NCBI GenBank assembly: GCA_021816745.1
Contig: JAKAWY010000009.1
Span: 1-33,686 of the forward strand
Source: Thermoplasmata archaeon
Lineage (GTDB): Archaea > Thermoplasmatota > Thermoplasmata > Thermoplasmatales > Thermoplasmataceae
Length of the DNA stretch: 33,686 nt
Direction of reading: 5' to 3'
The notes below the pieces were generated by a model that was given only the letters and a program-made list of their open reading frames with translations, did no database searches and was not told where the DNA came from. Both the position numbers and the translations under genes were made by a program. Below, piece by piece: positions 18,020 to 24,850 of the stretch. Position 1 is the first letter of the stretch. Every line of letters starts with the position of its first letter.

Positions 18020-19111
18020 GTGGGAAAGGACTATTACTCCATTCTGGGTGTAGAAAAAACAGCATCTCAGGAAGAAATAAAAAAGGCATTCAAGACTCTT
18101 GCAAAGCAATGGCACCCGGATGTAAATCCGGACAAACGCCAGGCTGCTGAGGAGAAATTCAAGGAAATTGGTGAAGCATACGAAGTCCTCTCTGACGAAA
18201 ACAAGAGGAGGATGTATGACCAGACCGGATCGGTAGATTTTGGAGATGGCCAGAACACGGGTTTCAACTGGCAGAATTTCTCCCACTTCTCAGACTTTTC
18301 AGATGTTTTTGATGATCTTTTCAGAGGATTTGGAGGAGGTTCTCCTTTTGGCGGGGCCACATCCGGAAGAAGAGAAATACAGCTGGATCTATCAGTGGAA
18401 ATTTCCATATCCATGGCGGAATCCTATACCGGCACAAAAAAAGAGATAAAATATCGCAGGAGCGTAGATTGCGATAACTGCAAAGGAAAAGGATTCGAGG
18501 GAAACGTAAAGAGATGCAGGGCTTGTAACGGATCCGGACAGGAAAGGATTATGCAGCAGAACGGCCCATTCAGACTCATCAACACAATTACATGCAGAAC
18601 CTGTAGCGGTACAGGTTTTGAGGGTGATCGCAGATGCTCAGTCTGTCATGGCTCTGGAAAGAAATCCGTGGTTGAAAAGCGCAACATCGATATCAGGCCC
18701 GGAGTTGCAGATGGATCAAGGATGTTAGTCAAGGGCATTGGAGACATGGAGAATGGAAGGGTCGGAGATCTTTACATTTTCATCAGGGTAAGGCCGGAAA
18801 GAGGTGTGGAAAGAGTCGGTGACGAGATTATTCTTGAGAAAGAAATCGATTTTCCTGAAGCAGCGCTTGGTTCTGAAGAACAGATTACCCTTTTTGGAAA
18901 AATAATCAGTTTCAATATACCACCGGGAACACAACCCAATGAAATAGTAAAAATAAGGGGAATGGGATTTCCAAAATTACGTGGAACAGGAAATGGGGAT
19001 ATAAACGTCAGGATTAATGTAAGAGTTCCAAAAAAATTAAGCTCATCCCAGAAAGACTTAATCGCAAAACTGAAGGAAGAAATGGAAAAGAAAACCTGGT
19101 TTGGGAAATAA
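18020..19111 (+). CDS. dnaJ: Type I co-chaperone DnaJ
   Basis: The 363-residue protein has a J-domain with HPD at 32-34, a Gly/Phe-rich stretch ([12 protein letters not shown]), and the zinc-binding region at about 151-213 with four CXXCXGXG motifs ([32 protein letters not shown]). Two beta-barrel substrate domains and a C-terminal dimer helix follow. The start is a GTG, with a GGGGTAGAGG purine stretch upstream, 12 nt after the dnaK stop. All zinc cysteines are intact, so it should act as a full holdase and DnaK activator. It is the last gene of the chaperone operon. Confidence 0.97.
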   Translation: MGKDYYSILGVEKTASQEEIKKAFKTLAKQWHPDVNPDKRQAAEEKFKEIGEAYEVLSDENKRRMYDQTGSVDFGDGQNTGFNWQNFSHFSDFSDVFDDLFRGFGGGSPFGGATSGRREIQLDLSVEISISMAESYTGTKKEIKYRRSVDCDNCKGKGFEGNVKRCRACNGSGQERIMQQNGPFRLINTITCRTCSGTGFEGDRRCSVCHGSGKKSVVEKRNIDIRPGVADGSRMLVKGIGDMENGRVGDLYIFIRVRPERGVERVGDEIILEKEIDFPEAALGSEEQITLFGKIISFNIPPGTQPNEIVKIRGMGFPKLRGTGNGDINVRINVRVPKKLSSSQKDLIAKLKEEMEKKTWFGK

Positions 19112-19159
19112 GTATATAACAAAGAGAATTTTTTTATACGAAGTACTCATAATACTAAG

Positions 19160-19594
19160 ATGAGAATTGCCATTGCGTTTGACAATTCACCAAGTGCTGT
19201 GAAAGCCTTGAAATTTGCTCTAACACTCCAGACTCTGTGCACAGAATATGTGATCATTCATGTCAATCCAACCCTGGTAAGGGCTTTGACTGGCGCAGAC
19301 GGTATATTTTCTGAGACTGTGGTTTCAGATCAGGAGCAGTATGGTGAGAAGGTAAAATCCTTTGCTGAAGAGATACTAAAACCTGCAGGTGTGAAATATA
19401 CCTATGTCATCATTGAGGGAACAGGTGATGATGTCGCCTCAAAGATCATTCCAAAATGTGAGGAACTAAAGGTCGATCATATAATTACTGGATCGAGAAA
19501 ACTCTCAGGAATAAGCAAGTTCATCCTCGGTTCAGTCAGTTCAGAATTAATAAAATTGTCAAAAGTTCCGGTTACAGTAGTTCCACCGGACTAA
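19160..19594 (+). CDS. Universal stress protein, UspA family
   Basis: The 144-residue single-domain protein has the Usp pattern: RIAIAFDNSPSAVKALKFAL at the N-terminus, VIIEGTGDDVASKII in the middle, and the nucleotide-binding loop ITGSRKLSGISKFILGSVS, followed by VPVTVVPP. The GxxxxG(9x)GS-like spacing suggests an ATP-binding type. A TATA-like TTTTTTATAC at about 19130-19139 lies roughly 25 nt before the ATG, so the mRNA is probably leaderless and separate from dnaJ. Partners are unknown. Confidence 0.9.
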   Translation: MRIAIAFDNSPSAVKALKFALTLQTLCTEYVIIHVNPTLVRALTGADGIFSETVVSDQEQYGEKVKSFAEEILKPAGVKYTYVIIEGTGDDVASKIIPKCEELKVDHIITGSRKLSGISKFILGSVSSELIKLSKVPVTVVPPD

Positions 19595-19621
19595 ACAAAA
19601 GATTTACTGGAAAAATAGTTT

Positions 19622-19855
19622 TTACTCTACGGTCTGGCCAGTGAATTCTGCTTCTTTGGCAGCCCTGTTCCTCTTTTTAATAACATACCTGGTGGTATAT
19701 CCTGTTATCAGGTTAAGGTCCCTCTTGGATGCACCGTCAATAACTCCGACCAGTAACTTCCTGTTATAATGGAAATTGTCAGTAAATGTATCTGGGTTTG
19801 TGTTTACCAGATCAATGGCAATCTTTTTCACATATTGTGATCTAATACTTCCCAT
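19622..19855 (-). CDS. rps17e: 30S ribosomal protein S17e
   Basis: The 77-residue basic protein matches archaeal/eukaryotic S17e: IRSQYVKKIAIDLV, then NPDTFTDNFHYNRKLL and SKRDLNLITGYTTRYVIKKR. It has a 15-residue tail after the core that is a bit longer than the shortest archaeal forms. It is a small-subunit protein absent from bacteria, which fixes the domain of the organism. A minus-strand TATA-like TTTTTAAAC about 30 nt upstream and no Shine-Dalgarno site suggest a leaderless mRNA. It converges on uspA with a 27-nt gap. Confidence 0.9.
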   Translation of the reverse strand: MGSIRSQYVKKIAIDLVNTNPDTFTDNFHYNRKLLVGVIDGASKRDLNLITGYTTRYVIKKRNRAAKEAEFTGQTVE

Positions 19856-20005
19856 GAAATCCCGTGGTAATAAATAGGCAGTTTAAAAATATATCTATGA
19901 TTCGTGACCAGCCTATATTCAAGGCAAAACTTCCCTGATTTTACACATTCATCTTGAATCAAAAAGTTGTGATTTATGAAACGAAGACTGGTCACCTGGA
20001 AGCAA

Positions 20006-20014
20006 AAATTTAAG
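20006..20014 (+). promoter_or_regulatory. TATA-like element of the Ehr-type operon
   Basis: AAATTTAAG is centred about 25 nt before G20034, the first base of the structured leader. That is the distance expected if transcription begins at the base of the RNA structure. Confidence 0.45.
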
Positions 20015-20033
20015 AGATACAGTGAATTACGTT

Positions 20034-20107
20034 GTTGAGGGATGACGTTCCCCGAGCCTTTCATTGAGGGGCTGAACTGCTCAACGGAATGAGCTGATAA
20101 CGCCTGT
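20034..20107 (+). promoter_or_regulatory. Structured leader, candidate fluoride (crcB-motif) riboswitch
   Basis: Elements in order are: GG-GATGACGTTC-CC (39-52 past 20000), a 10-nt-loop hairpin like the first crcB hairpin; an extra small hairpin AGCC/GGCT (20055-20073); GAACT; a 5-bp hairpin GCTCA/TGAGC (20079-20094); then TGATAACGCCTG. Loop bases CGTT (20046-20049) can pair with AACG (20099-20102), in the register of the crcB pseudoknot as I remember it. AACTGC before and CTGAT after the second hairpin also match. Differences are a short imperfect first stem, the inserted hairpin and A-C in the outer pseudoknot pair. A competing helix GTTGAG/CTCAAC (20034-20039 with 20080-20085) and a hairpin CGCCTGTC/GATAGGTG (20101-20120) could be the expression platform. 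Confidence 0.55.
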
Positions 20108-20134
20108 CGTATGATAGGTGCTATGGTGAATGTT

Positions 20135-21085
20135 ATGGATCAATATCTGGAAACCCTCTTGATGACGCTAACGCAATTTTTATTTGTTTTACTTGCTGCA
20201 CCATTATTTTCCGGAATTCTCACAAGACTGAAATCCATGGTTGAATCCAGGAAAGGACCGAGCATTTTCCAGCCGTATCGGGATATATGGAAACTACTCC
20301 ACAAAGAAACTGTCTTCCCGAATAATTCAGGCACAATCTTCAGATATGGGCCCTATGCCATAATGGGGATTTATTCATTGATTTCACTGATAGTCCCCAT
20401 CCTTGTTCCTGTCCCCATCTTCTTCACTGCCAGTGCAGATTTCCTTGGTGGGGCAATTCTGTTTTCCCTTGCAGCATTCATAAAACTGGCCGCTGCCCTT
20501 GAATCAGGAAGCAACTTCATGACAATGGGTGCGGTAAGGGCACTTTCATTTAATTTTCTCTCAGAAGGCACACTGATCACTGTGTTTTTTGCAGTATCCC
20601 TCATAACCGGTACAAACAACCCGTATGTAACCAACAGTTTCCTTTCATCAAATCCAATACAGGGAATTTCCCTGGAGCATATTTTCGCCACACTGGCCTT
20701 CCTGATGCTCTTTTTCTATGAAACAGGTAAGCTGCCGCTGGAAAGTTCAGGCCTCATGGAAATGGGGATGATTGAGGAGGGTATGAATTATGAATACAGT
20801 GGTAAGCTTCTTGCCATAAACAGGTGGTCATCCCACATAAAGCAGTACATACTGGGATCGATCCTTCTCAACGTATTCCTGTTTCCGTGGTTCCTGCAAT
20901 CTTCATTCCCATGGTACATTCTGGACATTCCCATTATGTTCCTGAAATGGATGCTGTTGATTTTCATAGTGCTGGTTATTGAAACAAGCCTTGCAAAGAT
21001 GAGGCTATTCAGAATTCAGGATTATCTTGCCACTGCATTTGCATTCTCGATTCTTTTCCTGATATTTGGTGTGGTGGTTGGATGA
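20135..21085 (+). CDS. hyfC: NuoH/HyfC-like membrane subunit of an Ehr-type complex
   Basis: About 316 residues with eight or so membrane helices. The cytoplasmic loop ESRKGPSIFQPYRDIWKLLHKE region is the HyfC/HycD form of the NuoH signature, and later ETGKLPLESSGLMEMGMIEEG followed by NYEYSGKLLAINRW matches the acidic quinone/ion-path loop. This subunit joins the hydrophilic arm to the membrane arm. I use the ATG at 20135 because GGTGA lies 5 nt upstream; in-frame ATGs at 20111 and 20123 are possible but overlap the leader hairpin. It is the first gene of six; its stop overlaps the next start by 4 nt. Confidence 0.88.
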   Translation: MDQYLETLLMTLTQFLFVLLAAPLFSGILTRLKSMVESRKGPSIFQPYRDIWKLLHKETVFPNNSGTIFRYGPYAIMGIYSLISLIVPILVPVPIFFTASADFLGGAILFSLAAFIKLAAALESGSNFMTMGAVRALSFNFLSEGTLITVFFAVSLITGTNNPYVTNSFLSSNPIQGISLEHIFATLAFLMLFFYETGKLPLESSGLMEMGMIEEGMNYEYSGKLLAINRWSSHIKQYILGSILLNVFLFPWFLQSSFPWYILDIPIMFLKWMLLIFIVLVIETSLAKMRLFRIQDYLATAFAFSILFLIFGVVVG

Positions 21086-21732
21086 ATCCGTTTGAAAACG
21101 TAATATTCCTTGCAGCGGCCATGGCCACTGTGGCAGGATTCTATATCCAGGCCCAGGAATTTATCCGTTCCATGATCAGGGGCCAGCTGATTCAGTCAAT
21201 CATCATAGCAGGAATAGTGTTCATTCTGGCCTATCTGGAATCCTCACCAGATCTGGTCATTCTTGGAATCCTGGTTCTTGTACTGAGGGGATATCTTGTT
21301 ACTGCCTTATTGGAAAGACGCATTCCAGGCAATGAGTCCTACGTTTACGAAAAAGGGATAGGTGTTGCATCTCACATCATCATGGATCTTGTTTTCATCA
21401 TACTGGCCACATTTATCGTTTTTTCACTGGTGTTCTCGGGGATTCACTTCAGCATTTCAGGTGGAATTGCAGGAAGCACCATTATTGTATTTCCTTTGGC
21501 AATATTCTTCCAGGGCCTGTTTCTGATTGGTTCCAGGAACACAACATTTTCGCAGATCATGGGTTACGTGGAAGAAGAGAATGCACTGGTTCTCTTTGCA
21601 TTATTCATCATCCCTGTTCCCCTTATTATTGAGACAAGCGTGTTTCTGGATGTTCTCGCACTGGTGGTCATATCATCCATTGTGGTCATGGAGAAATTCT
21701 CACATGAACCCATGGAGGAGCTGAGGGGGTGA
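21082..21732 (+). CDS. hyfE: HyfE-like (NuoK-related) membrane subunit
   Basis: The 216-residue protein has about seven hydrophobic helices. Its charged loop after the third segment (LVLRGYLVTALLERRIP) and overall length match hydrogenase-4 component E, an extended relative of NuoK/MrpC. In such complexes it sits in the membrane arm between the NuoH-like and antiporter-like subunits. The start ATG overlaps the hyfC-like stop (ATGA). No odd features. Confidence 0.82.
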   Translation: MNPFENVIFLAAAMATVAGFYIQAQEFIRSMIRGQLIQSIIIAGIVFILAYLESSPDLVILGILVLVLRGYLVTALLERRIPGNESYVYEKGIGVASHIIMDLVFIILATFIVFSLVFSGIHFSISGGIAGSTIIVFPLAIFFQGLFLIGSRNTTFSQIMGYVEEENALVLFALFIIPVPLIIETSVFLDVLALVVISSIVVMEKFSHEPMEELRG

Positions 21733-21736
21733 TAAA

Positions 21737-23071
21737 ATGCACATAATTCCTTTTATTATAATTGCAACACCCATAATTGCCTCACTTTTCTTCAGGTGGA
21801 ATGTAAAGTCTGTCAGCCTGATCTCAGGATTTATTGAAATGGCACTTTCCACGCTGCTGTATTTCCAGATGCCTTTCCATGGGATATTTTATGTGGATTT
21901 CACTGAGTGGATTTTCCTCATGATGGTATCATCCATCTACACAGTTTCCGTTTTTTACTCCATATATTACATGAAAGACATAGAATCCAGGGGAATTTCA
22001 GAAGAAATGTACTTCGTCCTCATGAACCTTTTTACTGCATCCATGCTCTTTTCTCTGCTGATGAACAACTATGGCTTCATGTGGGTGGGAATAGAGGCCA
22101 CAACCATCAGTTCTGCACTTCTGATAATAGCAGAGAAAAATGATATTTCCCTGGAAGCTGCATGGAGATACATTATTCTGGTATCCGCTGGAGTCACTTT
22201 TGCTTTTATCTCAATTATACTGATCTATTACAACTTCCACACACTGAATGTCTATGACGTCATTCATTCAGGTTCTCAGGGGGGCCTCATAATCAGGGTC
22301 ATAGTTTCCATTGCTCTGGTGGGATTTGGAACCAAGACCGGAGTTTTTCCTGTGCATACCTGGCTTCCGGATGCACACAGCGAGGCACCCCCTCCGGTAA
22401 GTGCAATGTTTTCAGGTGTACTTCTACCTGTGGCCCTTTACGTCCTTTACAGGATATACCAGATAGCTCCCTATCCGCAACTGTACACATGGTTTGCAGT
22501 GATTTCCATCGCTGCCGCTTCCATATTCCTGGCCAACCAGAGGAAGTACAAGAGAATGTTTGCCTATTCCACCATGGAAAACATGAATGTGGCCCTTCTG
22601 GGGTTGGCATTAGGGGGAGTAGGTGTCACAGGGGCATTGCTGGTGCTTGTGACACACAGTTTTGCGAAATCAGCATCCTTCTTCTCTTCTGGAAACATCC
22701 TGAAATCCACCGGAAGCAAGGACATGGATCACGTCAGGGGAATATGGAAAGGGATGCCTTACACTTCCACTGCACTCTTACTGTCATCCTTTGCAGTGAC
22801 AGGGGCCCCTCCCTTTGGTGTATTCATCGGGGAATTCATAATCCTGTACAGACTGGCAACAGTCAACATGATCCAGTTTGCACTGGTGCTGTTCTTCCTT
22901 ATGGCAGCATTCATAGGAATCAACCAGAACGTGACTTCCATGGTATTCAACGGAACCTCTGACCACAAAGAATCAGGCTGGCAAATGCCAGCAATTGCCC
23001 TGGCCTGTGCTGTCATATCGCTATTGCTTGGTATCGTATTCCTTGGAGGTTACTTCAATGCGCTATTATAA
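21737..23071 (+). CDS. hyfF: Antiporter-like membrane subunit (HyfF/NuoN type)
   Basis: The 444-residue protein has about thirteen to fourteen helices of the Mrp-antiporter/NuoL-M-N fold. VGFGTKTGVFPVHTWLPDAH with SEAPPPVSAMFSG is the conserved half-channel loop with its lysine; a glutamate in WVGIEATTISSALLI matches the TM5 acidic residue, and HSFAKSASFFSSGN is the later lysine/histidine helix. It should move H+ or Na+ across the membrane when the hydrophilic arm turns over. A GGGGTGA lies before the ATG. Its 3' end overlaps the next gene by 14 nt. Confidence 0.9.
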   Translation: MHIIPFIIIATPIIASLFFRWNVKSVSLISGFIEMALSTLLYFQMPFHGIFYVDFTEWIFLMMVSSIYTVSVFYSIYYMKDIESRGISEEMYFVLMNLFTASMLFSLLMNNYGFMWVGIEATTISSALLIIAEKNDISLEAAWRYIILVSAGVTFAFISIILIYYNFHTLNVYDVIHSGSQGGLIIRVIVSIALVGFGTKTGVFPVHTWLPDAHSEAPPPVSAMFSGVLLPVALYVLYRIYQIAPYPQLYTWFAVISIAAASIFLANQRKYKRMFAYSTMENMNVALLGLALGGVGVTGALLVLVTHSFAKSASFFSSGNILKSTGSKDMDHVRGIWKGMPYTSTALLLSSFAVTGAPPFGVFIGEFIILYRLATVNMIQFALVLFFLMAAFIGINQNVTSMVFNGTSDHKESGWQMPAIALACAVISLLLGIVFLGGYFNALL

Positions 23072-24224
23072 GGAAGGAAAGCCGAAAGGAAGATTCATAG
23101 GATCCACGGAAAGATATGATATCTATCCTGGAATCTATAGAAAGAAAGAGGAAAGGCAAGAACCTGAACCGCACAGAAAAACAGAGCAGGAATTCGTGTT
23201 TTCCTACGGCCCCGCATCCGGCATGCTTGAATCCTCAGAAATTGATTTTTACACACCAGGAGAGATCATCAATCATGTGGATGTGGATTATGATGTGAGG
23301 ATGAGAAAGATCGGCATAACAGGCCTCACACCGGCAGACGCACTGCTCAGGATAGAAAGAATTAACGGATTCCATGCTGCATCACACGCAATCTGTTTCC
23401 TCAGTGCAGTGGAGGATGCAATGGGGGTAAGTCCACCTGATAACGTGCTTAAAAACAGGATATTGCAAATAGAATCCGAGAGAATCAGGAGCAATCTTCT
23501 GGTGGTGGAGAGAATGGCACAGGCCGCAGGATTCGGGGTTCCAGTGAATCAGTTGTCATTACTCAGGGAAAAGGTTTCAAGGATCATTGGAAAACACTCA
23601 GGCCACAGGTATTTCTACGGATCAAATTCATTGGGTGGAACAGTTTTTGAAATATCCTCGCTTGCTGAAGAGATAGGCGAAGTGTCTGATGAATTCAGGG
23701 ATATTTTCAGGAGCCTCCTTGTTTCAAAACTTTTCATAAACAGGCTCCAGAACAATGGAATAAACATGGAAAGTGACAGCATCGGGCCCGCTGCGAGAGC
23801 TTCAGGAATAATGCATGATGCCAGAATGGATTCCCCTGATCTACCTTATGGTGAACTGGATTTCAAGCCAGTAATCAAAGAAGAATCCGATGCCTTTGGA
23901 AGATTTATGGTAAGATCAATGGAGATAGGGCAGTCATCAGATCTGATTAAAAAAGTAAAAATTTCCAATGATGAATTGTCAGAAAATCAGGTAGGATCAG
24001 TGAATGGGAAGGGAATGGCAAGGATTGAAAGCCCTGCAGGCGATATATTTTATGGTATTGAATTAAAAGACGGGATCATTTCAGCCATTGACCATATATT
24101 CCCGTCAGTGAAAAATCTTGAGAATTTCCGCAAGTCCATGAGGGGAAATATATTCACTGATTTCCACTTCAACTGGGAAAGTTACGGAATTTGGATATCT
24201 GAGCTGGGGGTGGTACTGGAATGA
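23058..24224 (+). CDS. NuoD/HyfG-like large subunit lacking NiFe ligands
   Basis: The 388-residue protein is the 49-kDa/large-subunit homologue. At 100-110 it reads ERINGFHAASH where NiFe hydrogenases have ERICGxCxxxH, so both N-terminal cysteines are gone. The C-terminus ends FHFNWESYGIWISEL in place of DPCxxCxxH. Cys113 is the only cysteine I see. The NuoC-like N-terminal domain of HyfG is also missing; the first 65 residues are a basic, unrelated extension. It cannot hold a NiFe centre and groups with Ehr-like/complex-I-like subunits. Start ATG at 23058 is supported by GGAGG 8 nt upstream; the earlier GTG-type start at 22995 lies inside hyfF. Confidence 0.88.
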   Translation: MRYYKEGKPKGRFIGSTERYDIYPGIYRKKEERQEPEPHRKTEQEFVFSYGPASGMLESSEIDFYTPGEIINHVDVDYDVRMRKIGITGLTPADALLRIERINGFHAASHAICFLSAVEDAMGVSPPDNVLKNRILQIESERIRSNLLVVERMAQAAGFGVPVNQLSLLREKVSRIIGKHSGHRYFYGSNSLGGTVFEISSLAEEIGEVSDEFRDIFRSLLVSKLFINRLQNNGINMESDSIGPAARASGIMHDARMDSPDLPYGELDFKPVIKEESDAFGRFMVRSMEIGQSSDLIKKVKISNDELSENQVGSVNGKGMARIESPAGDIFYGIELKDGIISAIDHIFPSVKNLENFRKSMRGNIFTDFHFNWESYGIWISELGVVLE

Positions 24225-24847
24225 ATATCAATTTCTGGTTCCTCAAGGGAATATTTAAAGGTATAAAGACAGAAAAATTCCCGAAGAAGGCCCCTTTGGA
24301 TATCGCTCCATGGAGCACTGCCCTGGTTGGAAAGGGAAATGTGGATTGCCCAGTGGAGGCCATAAAAGACGGTAAATGGAATTTTGAAAAATGCATCTTC
24401 TGCAGACGATGCCTGCCCGAATATGCTCCAAATGGAGACACGGCAATTTACAAAGTTTCAGGGAATGACAGGACTTTCAAAAAGTCATTCCATCTATTTC
24501 CACTGGATTCTGGTGCCTGCGGTGCATGCAATGTAGAGCTTCACAATATAGCAGCGCCACAATACGACATGACCAGGTTGGGGATATTCTTCACCAACAC
24601 ACCAAGGCATGCGGACGCCATTGTGATAATGGGAGTTTGGACAGAAGGGATGGGAAAGGTACTGGAGAGGGCTCTTGAAGCAATGCCAGGCCCAAAACTG
24701 GTCATAGCCATGGGGGCCTGTGCGATATCAGGTGGAATCATCGGAACCGGTGTAACTGATAAATTCAACGCTGATGTTGTAATTGGTGGCTGCCCACCTA
24801 ATCCATATACTATACTCTCAGCACTCATGAAGGCAAGGGGTGAGTGA
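24221..24847 (+). CDS. NuoB/HyfI-like small subunit fused to a half ferredoxin domain
   Basis: The 208-residue protein has two parts. Residues 40-70 are ferredoxin-like, with CPVEAI at 43-48 and CIFCRRC at 58-64; Cys43, 58, 61 and 64 can ligate one [4Fe-4S] cluster, while the first CxxCxxC of a two-cluster ferredoxin is absent. Residues 95-200 are NuoB/small-subunit: GACGACNVEL (Cys100/103), MGACAISGG (Cys167) and GGCPPNP (Cys191), the four ligands of the proximal N2-type cluster. The fusion could replace a separate NuoI/HyfH electron-input subunit, which is absent here. It overlaps the large-subunit gene by 4 nt (ATGA). Confidence 0.9.
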   Translation: MNINFWFLKGIFKGIKTEKFPKKAPLDIAPWSTALVGKGNVDCPVEAIKDGKWNFEKCIFCRRCLPEYAPNGDTAIYKVSGNDRTFKKSFHLFPLDSGACGACNVELHNIAAPQYDMTRLGIFFTNTPRHADAIVIMGVWTEGMGKVLERALEAMPGPKLVIAMGACAISGGIIGTGVTDKFNADVVIGGCPPNPYTILSALMKARGE

Positions 24848-24850
24848 AAA

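Noticed and set aside
19828-20064. Minus-strand 78-codon frame over the S17e promoter and riboswitch region
   Set aside because: It overlaps the S17e start, the operon promoter and the structured leader, and shows no protein-like pattern.
20039-20097. C/D-box guide RNA in the Ehr leader (GGATGA, CTGA, GAATGA, CTGA)
   Set aside because: Box spacing is wrong: about 26 nt from C to D' and 1 nt from C' to D, so there is no room for guides, and the hairpin/pseudoknot reading explains the bases better.
20070-20120. tRNA-like D-arm and anticodon-like hairpin
   Set aside because: GCTCAACGGAATGAGC looks like a D-arm, but there is no T-arm, no matching acceptor strand and no 7-nt anticodon loop.
20090-20120. 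TPP-riboswitch 3' half (GATAACGCC...CGTA)
   Set aside because: The CUGAGA core and the opposing helix are missing and the operon has no thiamine gene.
22489-22962. 157-codon open frame inside the HyfF-like gene
   Set aside because: Off-frame shadow of a well-supported antiporter subunit.
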